DNA from: Deltaproteobacteria bacterium
Lineage (GTDB): Bacteria > Myxococcota_A > Polyangia > Nannocystales > Nannocystaceae
DNA length: 64,000 nucleotides
NCBI GenBank assembly: GCA_016709225.1
Contig: JADJEE010000001.1
Coordinates: 1,860,001-1,924,000 of the forward strand
Direction: 5' to 3'
The notes under the pieces were generated by a model. That model did not search any database. It saw only the letters and a list, made by a program, of their open reading frames with translations, and was not told the origin of the DNA. This document shows, piece by piece, positions 13,056-20,296 of this stretch (positions within the stretch are counted from its first letter, which is position 1; each line of letters opens with the position of its first letter). A program made the position numbers and the translations under genes.

Positions 13056-13661
13056 ATGGCCGACTTCACCCTCACCTACTTCGACTTTCCTGGCTCGCGC
13101 GGCGAAGAGTGTCGCCTGGCGCTCGCGCTCGCCGGTGTCGCGTTCGATGACGATCGCGTGCCGGGTGCCACGTGGGCCGAACGCAAGCTCGAGATGCCGT
13201 TCGGCGCCATGCCGGTGCTGACCGAGGCCGGCAAGGGTCGGCTGTCGCAGACCAACGCGATCCTGGTCTATCTCGGCCGCCGCTTCGACCTCCACCCCAG
13301 CGACCCGTGGCTGGCCGCCAAGCACGAGGAGCTGATGTGCGCGTGCGAGGAGCTGCGCGGCGCGGTCGGACTCACGTTGCGCGTGACGGAGCCCGGCGAG
13401 CGTCAGGCCAAGCGCGAAGAGCTGGCACGCACGACGATCCCCACCTGGGGCGCCAACATGCGGCGGCTCTTCACGCCGGGGCCGTTCGTCGGTGGCAGCA
13501 AGCTGCACGTGGTCGACCTCAAGATCTTCATGCTGCTCAAGTGGTTCAAGAGCGGCGTGCTCGATCACATCCCGGCGACCGTGCTCGACGATGCACCGGA
13601 GCTGGTCGCCGTCCACGACGCGGTGCGCGATCATCCGCTGGTGGCGGCGCGCTACCGCTAG
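13056..13661 (+). CDS. Glutathione S-transferase family protein
   Basis: A 201-residue protein with the GST fold: an N-terminal thioredoxin-like half (LTYFDFPGSRGEECRLALAL, the cis-Pro element MPVL, and SQTNAILVYLGRRF for the gamma-glutamyl site) and a helical C-terminal half ending in the ALA/VHDAVRDHP region. The sequence style resembles sigma/prostaglandin-synthase-like GSTs (FD-F-x-SRGE). It probably conjugates glutathione or acts as a thiol-dependent isomerase in the cytoplasm. The ATG at 13056 follows GAGGAG 10 nt upstream; earlier codons in the frame are non-coding in character. Confidence 0.88.
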   Translation: MADFTLTYFDFPGSRGEECRLALALAGVAFDDDRVPGATWAERKLEMPFGAMPVLTEAGKGRLSQTNAILVYLGRRFDLHPSDPWLAAKHEELMCACEELRGAVGLTLRVTEPGERQAKREELARTTIPTWGANMRRLFTPGPFVGGSKLHVVDLKIFMLLKWFKSGVLDHIPATVLDDAPELVAVHDAVRDHPLVAARYR

Positions 13662-13706
13662 TCGCTCCCACGGGCGGCGCCGCTGCAGCTCGGCCGCCGG
13701 CCGCCG

Positions 13707-14171
13707 TCAGCGGCAGTGTTCGGCGAGCGCCCGCTGGGCTGCCGCGCAGAACTTCTTGTGGGCACGCTGGGCGTACTTGCCGTCGACCGACGCGCGCAGC
13801 TGCTCGCAGTCCTTCACGCCGAAGTCGGTGCTGAACAACGCGTCGCCCTTGGCGCGGCACCAGCCGCTGCGATCGCGCGAGGCCATGCAGCGCCCGACCA
13901 CCACGGGGGCCTCGTTCTCGCACCACGTGCCGAGACCGGGGCAGCCCATCGCCCACTCGACTCCGAACGCCACGCAGGCCTCGGGGCCGAGCTCGGCGCT
14001 CGTCCATGGCACCACCGCATCGGCGAGGGTCTGCTCGCGGTAGTCACGGAAGCGGCGCTGCTGGCGGACCGTGGTGACGCCGAACACCGCGCTCAACGCC
14101 ACCACCACGACTGCGAGGCCGAGCAGCAACCGTCGCGCGCTGCGACGCGGCGTGGGGGCCGGGAGGTCCAT
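13707..14171 (-). CDS. Small membrane-anchored Cys-rich protein, unknown function
   Basis: A 154-residue protein. One N-terminal transmembrane helix (about residues 14-34, LLLGLAVVVVALSAVFG) is preceded by Arg residues, so the rest should be periplasmic. The exported part has eight or so Cys residues in spaced pairs (EACVAFG, MGCPGLGTWCENE, GRCMAS, GWCRAKGD, KDCEQL, KFCAAAQ, EHCR), suggesting several disulfides. I do not recognise the family. A TATCGC/TAGTAT element lies 8-11 nt upstream of the ATG. It converges with the GST gene. Confidence 0.6.
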   Translation of the reverse strand: MDLPAPTPRRSARRLLLGLAVVVVALSAVFGVTTVRQQRRFRDYREQTLADAVVPWTSAELGPEACVAFGVEWAMGCPGLGTWCENEAPVVVGRCMASRDRSGWCRAKGDALFSTDFGVKDCEQLRASVDGKYAQRAHKKFCAAAQRALAEHCR

Positions 14172-14228
14172 CGACGTCGGCGATACTATGCCTTCGCGCG
14201 GGCCAGCGCGACCCGTGCCCCGCGCCGG

Positions 14229-14738
14229 CTACAGCCCGCGGGTGATCCGCCAGGCACGACCGTCGCGCACCAGCTCGAACAGCGCGTGGTCCTGCTTGCG
14301 CGTGTGGTAGCCGTCGACCTTCACGGCGCCGGCCTCGTCGACCACGGGCTGCAGGCGAAAGCTCGCATCGATCCACACGCGCACGCTCGCGCGATCCTTG
14401 AGCACGTCGATCTCGAGGTAGTCGATGGTGAAGCGCACCGACTCGAGCTGGGCCATGCGCTCGCGCAGCAGCGGCCCCAGCTCGGTGTACTCGACGTCGT
14501 CGCCGGGATCGTCGGTGCCCGCGGTGTCGTAGTAGGTCGGGTGGGCCGTCGCCAGCACGCCGGCGGCGTCGCGCCGCACGAACGCGGTCCGGTAGCGCTC
14601 GAGCACCGCGAGGATGTCGCGGTTCTCGGAGGTGTCCGGGATCTCGGTGCCGGGGATCGTCGGCTCCTTCTTGCAGGCGACGACGGACGTAGCGAGCGCG
14701 GACAGGCAGAGGGCGAACGTGACGGGTCGCAGTCGCAT
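14229..14738 (-). CDS. Lipoprotein with SnoaL/NTF2-like domain
   Basis: A 169-residue protein. Residues 1-22 are a lipoprotein signal ending in the lipobox SVVAC. The mature part begins with Lys-Lys and contains a cone-shaped NTF2/SnoaL-like pattern: a helix DILAVLERYRTAFVRRDAAGVLATAHPTYYD, then beta strands such as VRFTIDYLEIDVLKDRASVRVWID and HALFELVRDGRAWRITRGL. Such domains usually bind small ligands or serve as scaffolds. The ATG at 14738 was chosen because it begins the signal peptide; the open frame extends 25 codons further without signal character. Confidence 0.72.
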   Translation of the reverse strand: MRLRPVTFALCLSALATSVVACKKEPTIPGTEIPDTSENRDILAVLERYRTAFVRRDAAGVLATAHPTYYDTAGTDDPGDDVEYTELGPLLRERMAQLESVRFTIDYLEIDVLKDRASVRVWIDASFRLQPVVDEAGAVKVDGYHTRKQDHALFELVRDGRAWRITRGL

Positions 14739-14912
14739 GGTCCTGGCAATTCGGCGGGCGGGTCGGGGAGCTCGGGGCCAGTCCGCCACGCGGCCAAGCC
14801 ATACCGTCTCCACGGCACCGTCTGCAAGCGTCGGACACCGCGAAGGCGGCCCCTAAATCCCGGCAATTCCGTGACCGGCACGCGCGCAGACGGCGGGGTG
14901 CGCGTGCCATTT

Positions 14913-14940
14913 TGGCAGTCACGCGCCGTGGCGACTGCCA
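14913..14940. promoter_or_regulatory. 8-bp inverted repeat upstream of the PilZ/sigma operon
   Basis: TGGCAGTC and GACTGCCA form perfect arms around a 12-nt centre, itself partly self-complementary (GCC/GGC). The element lies 55-83 nt before the PilZ start in an otherwise featureless 257-nt divergent intergenic region. It could be an operator for the operon or the divergent lipoprotein. Confidence 0.35.
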
Positions 14941-14983
14941 TGGCGTCCGCGCGGGGCGTCGCGTCGACCGGCGAGCCTCGCTA

Positions 14984-14999
14984 TCATGTCGCGACATGA
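14984..14999. promoter_or_regulatory. 16-bp perfect palindrome covering the PilZ gene start
   Basis: TCATGTCG/CGACATGA is a perfect palindrome that contains the ATG at 14996 and overlaps a TATCAT -10-like hexamer (14982-14987) ending 8 nt before that ATG. A dimeric repressor bound here would block transcription start, or an mRNA hairpin would block initiation. Confidence 0.4.
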
Positions 15000-15322
15000 C
15001 GGCGGACGCACGGCTGCATCCCCGCTACAGCCTCGACGCCCACGCCGACGTGATCGGCGAGGAGGTCGTGCTGTGTCGACCGCTGGTCGACATCAGCCTC
15101 GGGGGCTGTCGCTTCGCCGGGCCCGGCTGGGAAGATCCGGGGGCCGACGTCCAGCTGGTGCTCACGTTCCCGTCGCTGAAGGTCAACCTGCCGCTGTCGG
15201 GCATGGTCGTCCGCGCGACGGAGCGGGACATGGGTGTCCGCTTCCACAATCTCACGGACGAGCAGAAGTGGGCGCTGCGCAAGCACATCCGCGATCTGCA
15301 GACGCAGGCCACCGGCGAATGA
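14996..15322 (+). CDS. PilZ domain protein
   Basis: A 108-residue single-domain PilZ protein. It keeps the second cyclic-di-GMP motif as DISLGGCRF (D/N-x-S-x-x-G). The first motif RxxxR is degenerate: HPRYSLDAHADV has the first Arg only. Binding of cyclic-di-GMP is therefore uncertain. The family controls motility, secretion and exopolysaccharide. Its stop overlaps the ATG of the downstream sigma factor gene (ATGA), so the two are translationally coupled. Confidence 0.82.
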   Translation: MTADARLHPRYSLDAHADVIGEEVVLCRPLVDISLGGCRFAGPGWEDPGADVQLVLTFPSLKVNLPLSGMVVRATERDMGVRFHNLTDEQKWALRKHIRDLQTQATGE

Positions 15323-16119
15323 CCACTCCACTGTCGCCCGATCAATCCCGACGCGTCGAACAGTTCGCACCCCGCGTGCCCAACATGGCGCGACGCGTGG
15401 CCGCGAGCGCCTCGCATGCCTCGGTCGACGAGCTCGCGAGTGCCGGCTACGAGGGCCTGGTGCGCGCGGCGCAGCGCTACGATCCGGGCACCGGGGTGCC
15501 GTTCGCCGCATTCGCGTTCCATCGCGTGCGCGGTGCGATGCTCGACGCGGCCCGGGCCGCAGCCCCAGCCGCCCGTCGACGCTCGCGCGCGATGAAGGCG
15601 CTGCAGGCCACGCAGGCGTTGCTCGAAGAGGCCGAGTCGCGACAACCCTCGCCCAACACCGGCGATCCCCGGACGCTGCGCGAGCGCGTCGAGGCGGCCT
15701 CGGCCCTGGTCGCGCAGGCCACCACCGCGGTGCTGATGTCGCGGCTGCCTCCGGTCGATCCGGAGCTGGTCGGCGACGGCGCGGAGGCGGTCGACGCCGC
15801 GGTCGATCGCCAGCTCCGCTTCGAGCGCCTGCGCCAGGTCGTCGCTGGCCGCAACGACGCCGATCGTGCGCTCATCGAGGCGCTCTACGATCGCGGCTTG
15901 ACGATGCAGGAGTACGCGGCCGAGCTCGGCACCAGCACGAGCACGGTGTCACGGCACCACACGCGCCTGGTTGCGCAGCTGTTCGAGTCGCTGCGCGACG
16001 ACCCCCTGCTCGCGCCCGAGATCGTGCCCGCGACGGCGACTGCCCAGCGCGCGCCGCTGCAGGCCGAGGCGACGGTGCCCCGCGGCCGTGGCCCCCCGGG
16101 CAATCGGTCGGATACTTGA
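15319..16119 (+). CDS. FliA/WhiG-like RNA polymerase sigma-70 family factor
   Basis: A 266-residue sigma factor. Region 2 is clear: a helix FAPRVPNMARRVAAS, then VDELASAGYEGLVRAAQRYDP and FAAFAFHRVRGAMLDAAR, which follow the FliA (sigma-28) pattern of region 2. Region 4 appears as LIEALYDRGLTMQEYAAELGTSTSTVSRHHTRL, a helix-turn-helix. A variable, low-homology linker lies between. The tail of about 40 residues after region 4 is Pro/Arg-rich and unusual. Coupling to a PilZ gene suggests that the regulon is tied to cyclic-di-GMP-type signalling. No flagellar genes are visible in the window. The ATG at 15319 overlaps the PilZ stop codon. Confidence 0.82.
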   Translation: MTTPLSPDQSRRVEQFAPRVPNMARRVAASASHASVDELASAGYEGLVRAAQRYDPGTGVPFAAFAFHRVRGAMLDAARAAAPAARRRSRAMKALQATQALLEEAESRQPSPNTGDPRTLRERVEAASALVAQATTAVLMSRLPPVDPELVGDGAEAVDAAVDRQLRFERLRQVVAGRNDADRALIEALYDRGLTMQEYAAELGTSTSTVSRHHTRLVAQLFESLRDDPLLAPEIVPATATAQRAPLQAEATVPRGRGPPGNRSDT

Positions 16120-16123
16120 CCGA
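16104..16123. terminator. Weak hairpin at the end of the PilZ/sigma operon
   Basis: TCGGTC and GACCGA arms of 6 bp around an 8-nt loop span the sigma gene stop codon. No T-tract follows. It is a weak terminator at best. Confidence 0.25.
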
Positions 16124-16155
16124 CGCGTGGTCTCGCACGGCAAGCTAGCCCGGCC

Positions 16156-16749
16156 GTGCTGCCAGGGTCCCCGTGGGCGCCTCGAGGGTGCCTGTCGTTT
16201 GCGCTGCCGCTGCTGGTGCTCGCGGCCTGCGGTTCGCGTGTGCCCGAGGAGCCGCGCGCCAAGGCGGTGGTGGATTCGCCCGGCGCTGCGGCGCCCGACA
16301 AGGCGCGACTGTTCGGCGATCCTACGCTGGTGCCCACCCGCGAGGGCGAGCGCGCCCGACTCGAGCTCGCCGCCGCCGGTGAGATCGCGGCGGCGATCGT
16401 CGCGACCGATCGCCTGCGTGGGATCCACGTCGACGTCGAGCTCGAGGCCGACGGCGCCCACGTCGTCGTCGCCGGTCGGCGTGCCCAGCCCGGCGACGCG
16501 ACCGAGCCGGCGATCGCCGCGATCGCCGAGGCCGTGCTGGCTGCCCACGCACCGGTGCATCTGACGTTCGCGATCGCCGAGCCGTCGTCCGCACCGGCGT
16601 CGGACGCCGAGGACACGGCGCCTCCGCGGGCGCGCACCGCCGCGCTCGCGATCGCGGCGATGGGCCTGGGCGCGAGCCTCGCGGTGTTCCTCGATCGACT
16701 GTGGTGGCGACGCCGTCGCACCACGCGACGCGGACGCGCGCGCACGTAG
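16156..16749 (+). CDS. Lipoprotein with C-terminal membrane helix, possible YscJ/FliF-like ring protein
   Basis: A 197-residue protein. The N-terminal lipoprotein signal ends in LLVLAAC. A soluble domain follows with ELAAAGEIAAAIVATDRLRG, a strand HVDVELEADGAHVVVAGRR and a helix EPAIAAIAEAVLAAHAPV. This order resembles the ring-building motif of the YscJ/SctJ and FliF families. A transmembrane helix (about residues 158-178) and an Arg-rich cytoplasmic tail close the protein. Lipidated N-terminus plus C-terminal helix is the topology of SctJ, but the protein is short and only one ring motif is visible, so the family call is tentative. GTG start; a TAGCCC element lies 4 nt upstream. It lies 36 nt after the FliA-like sigma gene. 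Confidence 0.55.
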   Translation: MLPGSPWAPRGCLSFALPLLVLAACGSRVPEEPRAKAVVDSPGAAAPDKARLFGDPTLVPTREGERARLELAAAGEIAAAIVATDRLRGIHVDVELEADGAHVVVAGRRAQPGDATEPAIAAIAEAVLAAHAPVHLTFAIAEPSSAPASDAEDTAPPRARTAALAIAAMGLGASLAVFLDRLWWRRRRTTRRGRART

Positions 16750-16767
16750 CCGGTCGGCACCGCCGCG

Positions 16768-17178
16768 CTACGCTGCGACCCGCGGCTGCAGCCCGCGCAC
16801 GACCTGCTCGGCGTAGCCGTGGTACTCGCCCAGCGCCGGCCCGAGGCCGTGCTCGAGCGCGAGCGTGAGCGCGGCGAGGTCGGCCCGGTCGAGCGCCAGC
16901 TGCACGCGATCGAGACATCCCAACACGCGGCGTCCGTAGTCCCCGAGCACGGCGCCGAGCGACGGTGCAGTGCCACCCAGCAGCTCCGACGACACCACCA
17001 CGAAGGTGAGGAAGCGACCCAGCCGCGCGGCGGTCGAGTCGAACGCCGCGAGTGCGTCACCCACAGCACCGGCCCGCATCGCGAGGGCGATCTGCGAGCA
17101 GTCGGCGCTGAGGCTGGCTGCGAAAGCCCCCGCGGAGCTGGCGGTCCGCTGGGCGAGCTCGAGTGCGCCGTCGTGCAT
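16768..17178 (-). CDS. Small all-helical protein, unknown function
   Basis: A 136-residue, Ala/Leu-rich soluble protein predicted to be almost entirely helical (for example LAMRAGAVGDALAAFDSTAARLGRFLTFVVVSSELLG). There is no signal peptide and no catalytic motif. It ends convergently 18 nt from the putative YscJ-like lipoprotein. I do not recognise the family. The proportions could suit a chaperone or regulator of a secretion or motility apparatus, but nothing shows this directly. Confidence 0.5.
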   Translation of the reverse strand: MHDGALELAQRTASSAGAFAASLSADCSQIALAMRAGAVGDALAAFDSTAARLGRFLTFVVVSSELLGGTAPSLGAVLGDYGRRVLGCLDRVQLALDRADLAALTLALEHGLGPALGEYHGYAEQVVRGLQPRVAA

Positions 17179-17276
17179 GCGCTTCCCATCGCCCCGCGCG
17201 GTCCGGAGCTTGAGCAGCCCGTCCGCGCCGGGGACGAACCCATCTGCGCCGGGGATGTGCGAAGCTCGCGGTCACC

Positions 17277-17768
17277 GTGGCACCCGCAACGCTCCGTCTG
17301 TCGCTCGGCCTCGTGCTCACCCTCGTCGGCGCCACCGCCCACGCCGACGAGAAGAACCCCGCGGTCGAAGCCTGCGCCAACAAGGCCGAGGGCGCGCCGT
17401 GCAGCGTCCAACAGGTGCACCAAGGCGGCGACGGCCACGCCCAGCTCGACACCGTCCCGGGCACGTGCCAGCCCGACGAGTGCTGTGCGCTCGACTACTC
17501 GAAGGGCTCGCCACCGCAGACCACCTGCGGGCCGTGCTTGGCCTGCAAGGCGGGCGGGCCGCCCCCGACCAAGGCCGATCCGAGCGGCGACGGCGGAGCC
17601 GCCGAGCCGCCGCGCACCTCCGATGCGGACGGCACACCGCCGGCGCAGGGCCCGAACAAGCGCGGCTGCGCCATCGATCCCGCGGGCGCCGACGGACCGT
17701 GGGCGACGGCACTTTGCATGCTCGTGGTCGCCGCAGTCACGACGCGAAAGCGCCCGCGAATCGCTTGA
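17277..17768 (+). CDS. Secreted Cys-rich protein with MYXO-CTERM-like tail
   Basis: A 163-residue protein. The signal peptide (LRLSLGLVLTLVGATAHA) is cleaved near residue 23. The mature part is Cys-rich (VEACANKAEG, GAPCSV, GTCQPDECCALD, TTCGPCLAC), followed by a Pro/Gly/Asp-rich linker. The C-terminus has a Cys within NKRGCAIDPAG, a hydrophobic stretch ATALCMLVVAAV and a basic end TTRKRPRIA. That order (Gly-Cys, helix, Arg cluster) is the layout of MYXO-CTERM sorting signals, which are processed so that the protein is attached at the cell surface. GTG start. The function of the Cys-rich part is not recognised. Confidence 0.7.
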   Translation: MAPATLRLSLGLVLTLVGATAHADEKNPAVEACANKAEGAPCSVQQVHQGGDGHAQLDTVPGTCQPDECCALDYSKGSPPQTTCGPCLACKAGGPPPTKADPSGDGGAAEPPRTSDADGTPPAQGPNKRGCAIDPAGADGPWATALCMLVVAAVTTRKRPRIA

Positions 17769-17794
17769 CCCGCGGGCGCCACCCGAGCGAAGCA

Positions 17795-17810
17795 CGGCCG
17801 CGAGCGGCCG
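17795..17810. terminator. Bidirectional hairpin between convergent genes
   Basis: Perfect 7-bp GC-only arms (CGGCCGC/GCGGCCG) with a 2-nt centre lie in the 49-nt gap between the stops at 17768 (+) and 17818 (-). No U-tract is present on either side. Confidence 0.35.
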
Positions 17811-17817
17811 CGCGAGA

Positions 17818-20067
17818 CTAGCCGCAGCTCGCCTTGCCCTTGCCCTTCGTGAGGTCGTCGATCTGCGCGGTCGCAGCGTCGACCCAGTCCTGCGTCGCCG
17901 ACGGATAGCCCGCGTGCGCGACGAGGTCGTAGCACTGGATCGCGAGGTCGCACTGGCCGCGCCCGGTGTACGCCAGGCCCGAGTAGAACAGCGCGTAGGC
18001 CACGAAGTCGTCCTCGGGGTAGTTGACGACGACGTCGTACCACTCGGTCAGCGCCTCGAAGTTCTGGCTCTCCATGTAGTAGCCGTAGCCGAGCCAGAAG
18101 CGCACCTCCGGCGTGCGGTCGTGCCCGGGGAACTTGGTGAGGAACGACGAGAACAGCGCACGACTGTCGACGTAGCTGCCGGCATCGAACGCCGCGTAGG
18201 CCTCATCGAACAGCGCATCGGCGGACTTGCCCTTGCCGGGATCCACCGCGGTTCCGTGATCGATGTTGGTCGGATCGAAGGTGAAGACGAAGGTCTCCGG
18301 CTCGGTGGCCTTGTACGGGCCCTTGGGCGTGAGGTCGAGACTCTTGCCGAGGTAGGTGGTCCAGCTGCGCTTGCCGTCGGCGCTCTCGGCCCACAGGCGC
18401 ACCTCGCTGGCGAGTACCGAGCCCGCGCCGTCACCGAGCAGCGCCTCGGCGCCGTCGGCCACCGAGAACGCCAGCGCGTCGGCGCCGGTGCCTGGCTTCG
18501 CGGGGGTCCAGGTCTTCTTCGACTTGTACTGCAGGTGGACCGAGATCTTCTCGCCGGTCTTGTTGCGGACACTGATGCCGCGGACGTTGAAGTTCTGCAC
18601 CTTCGGCTCGGGCTTGTCGGGCTCGACCACCGCCCACGCCGCCGAGCGCCCGATCGAGTTGGAGCCGTACTTCACCCAGATGTAGCCATCCTCGCCCCAC
18701 CACGTGTCCCACGAGTTGCGCACCAGCCACGCGCCGCGCTTGTCGTCCCAGCCAGCGATCACCACCGCGTGGTTCGGTTGGCCGGCCGCGCCCTCGTCGA
18801 ACACACCGCCGGTGTACGCCATGAACGCCTCGGTGACGTAGACCGACGACGACACCGGGCCGTACTTGCACAGCGCCGCCTTGATCTCGTCGACCTCGGG
18901 CTGCAGCACGTTCTCGTTGACGAAGCCCCAGTTCGCGATCTTGTGGGTGGGCGCCAGCTTCGCGTTGCACTGGCCGTCGCGGTTGAGGTACGGCACCTCG
19001 GACTCGAGCGCCGCACCCTTGTCCTTCAGCCAGTCGTAGACCAGCGGAGTGTAGCCGCCGGCGCAGCTGCCGATGTCGCCGATGTCCTTGTTGCTCGCGC
19101 AGTCGACGATGTACTGCTCGGAGAAGTCGAGCTTGCCGTCGAAGCCATTGGCGATCGAGCTGGCGCCTTCGAAGACCGCCATCGTGGAGAACGCCCAGCA
19201 GCTGCCGCACGAGCCCTGCGAGCGCGGCGGCGCGAGGTACTCCTTCCAGCTCCACGCGGTCGAGGTCGGTGAGCACACCGCGTCGCCGACGGTGGGATCG
19301 ACCGGTCGCTCCACGCGATCGGAGCTGTCGCCACCCTGCGCCGGCTGGACGATGGGACCACCGCCGGCGCCCTCGCGGTGGAGCGGCGTGATCGCCTTGG
19401 GCTTGCGCAGCGACATCTGCATGATGTTGGGCATCGCTCGCACGCCCCGCTTGGCCATCAGCGCCCGTGCGAGCGCGTTCTGACGGCGCATCAACGCCAG
19501 CTGCTCCGACGCACCCGGCTCCTTGAGGCCGGTGAGCTGCGACAGCGGCATGTCGAGCACCTTGGTGTAGCCGACCTTGAACGAGCGGTGCTTGCCCTTG
19601 ATGAGCTTGCGCAGCGCCGCGAGCTTGTTGCGGACCGCGGTGGGCGCGGTCTTCTCGCGCTTCTCGAGCTCCGCGCGGTTCTTGATGGTGGTGAACGCCG
19701 ACTTCGGCAGCTTGATCGGCGCTCGCTTCACCGGCGGACGCCCGCGCACGACCTTGGCCGCGGCACGCGGCGCGGGGTGGGCCCCCGGACGCGGCGGTGG
19801 CCCGAGCTTGCCGATGCGCGCCGCGATCGGCACGAACCCCGGCTTGGCCTTCGGGCCCGGCTTGCCCGACCCGGCGGCCTTGGCCGGCACACCGTGGGTG
19901 GTGACGCCGGCGCGCGGCGCGGGCGCGGCGACGGTGGTCGCGTCGAGCTCGCGATCGACGGCGAGCTCGCTCGCGCCATCGATGCCGTCGACATCCGCGT
20001 CGACATGACCCTCTTCATCGAGGGTCGAGAGCTGCAAGCCGAGCAACAACAGCGAGTGGATCAACAT
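17818..20067 (-). CDS. Papain-family (C1) cysteine protease with TPR-like tail
   Basis: A 749-residue exported protein. The N-terminal hydrophobic segment LIHSLLLLGLQL is a signal or anchor. A Pro/Lys/Ala-rich pro-region of about 270 residues follows. The C1A peptidase domain contains QGSCGSCWAFS (Cys290), PNHAVVIAGW (His433) and WLVRNSWDTWWGEDGY (Asn451), so the triad is complete. A beta domain of about 150 residues then precedes a TPR-like C-terminus (ADALFDEAYAAFDAGSYVDSRALF, WLGYGYYMESQNFEALTEWYD). It is probably a secreted or periplasmic protease, activated by removal of the pro-region. The ATG at 20067 has GGAG 9 nt upstream; the extra 36 codons upstream are Arg-rich and unlikely. Confidence 0.88.
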   Translation of the reverse strand: MLIHSLLLLGLQLSTLDEEGHVDADVDGIDGASELAVDRELDATTVAAPAPRAGVTTHGVPAKAAGSGKPGPKAKPGFVPIAARIGKLGPPPRPGAHPAPRAAAKVVRGRPPVKRAPIKLPKSAFTTIKNRAELEKREKTAPTAVRNKLAALRKLIKGKHRSFKVGYTKVLDMPLSQLTGLKEPGASEQLALMRRQNALARALMAKRGVRAMPNIMQMSLRKPKAITPLHREGAGGGPIVQPAQGGDSSDRVERPVDPTVGDAVCSPTSTAWSWKEYLAPPRSQGSCGSCWAFSTMAVFEGASSIANGFDGKLDFSEQYIVDCASNKDIGDIGSCAGGYTPLVYDWLKDKGAALESEVPYLNRDGQCNAKLAPTHKIANWGFVNENVLQPEVDEIKAALCKYGPVSSSVYVTEAFMAYTGGVFDEGAAGQPNHAVVIAGWDDKRGAWLVRNSWDTWWGEDGYIWVKYGSNSIGRSAAWAVVEPDKPEPKVQNFNVRGISVRNKTGEKISVHLQYKSKKTWTPAKPGTGADALAFSVADGAEALLGDGAGSVLASEVRLWAESADGKRSWTTYLGKSLDLTPKGPYKATEPETFVFTFDPTNIDHGTAVDPGKGKSADALFDEAYAAFDAGSYVDSRALFSSFLTKFPGHDRTPEVRFWLGYGYYMESQNFEALTEWYDVVVNYPEDDFVAYALFYSGLAYTGRGQCDLAIQCYDLVAHAGYPSATQDWVDAATAQIDDLTKGKGKASCG

Positions 20068-20296
20068 CGCGGGGGTCTCCAAGGGGCGGCGTCTTCGAGC
20101 ACGGCACGCGTGCCCGACGTTGCGATCGGAATCGCATCCGACCGTACAACGTCGACGACAGCGGCGGAAGGTCATTTCATTCGCGGGTCCGTCGCGTGGC
20201 GCGATGGACCTATGCTCGCGTCATCGCGTACGGCCACCACCGACGCGCGCGGGGCCGCGATGCGACCGCGATCACAAGCGCGGGTGAACGGCCGCG

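Noticed and set aside
15319..16749. A complete type III secretion or flagellar cluster
   Set aside because: Apart from the FliA-like sigma factor and a tentative YscJ-like lipoprotein there is no ATPase, export-gate or secretin gene in the window.
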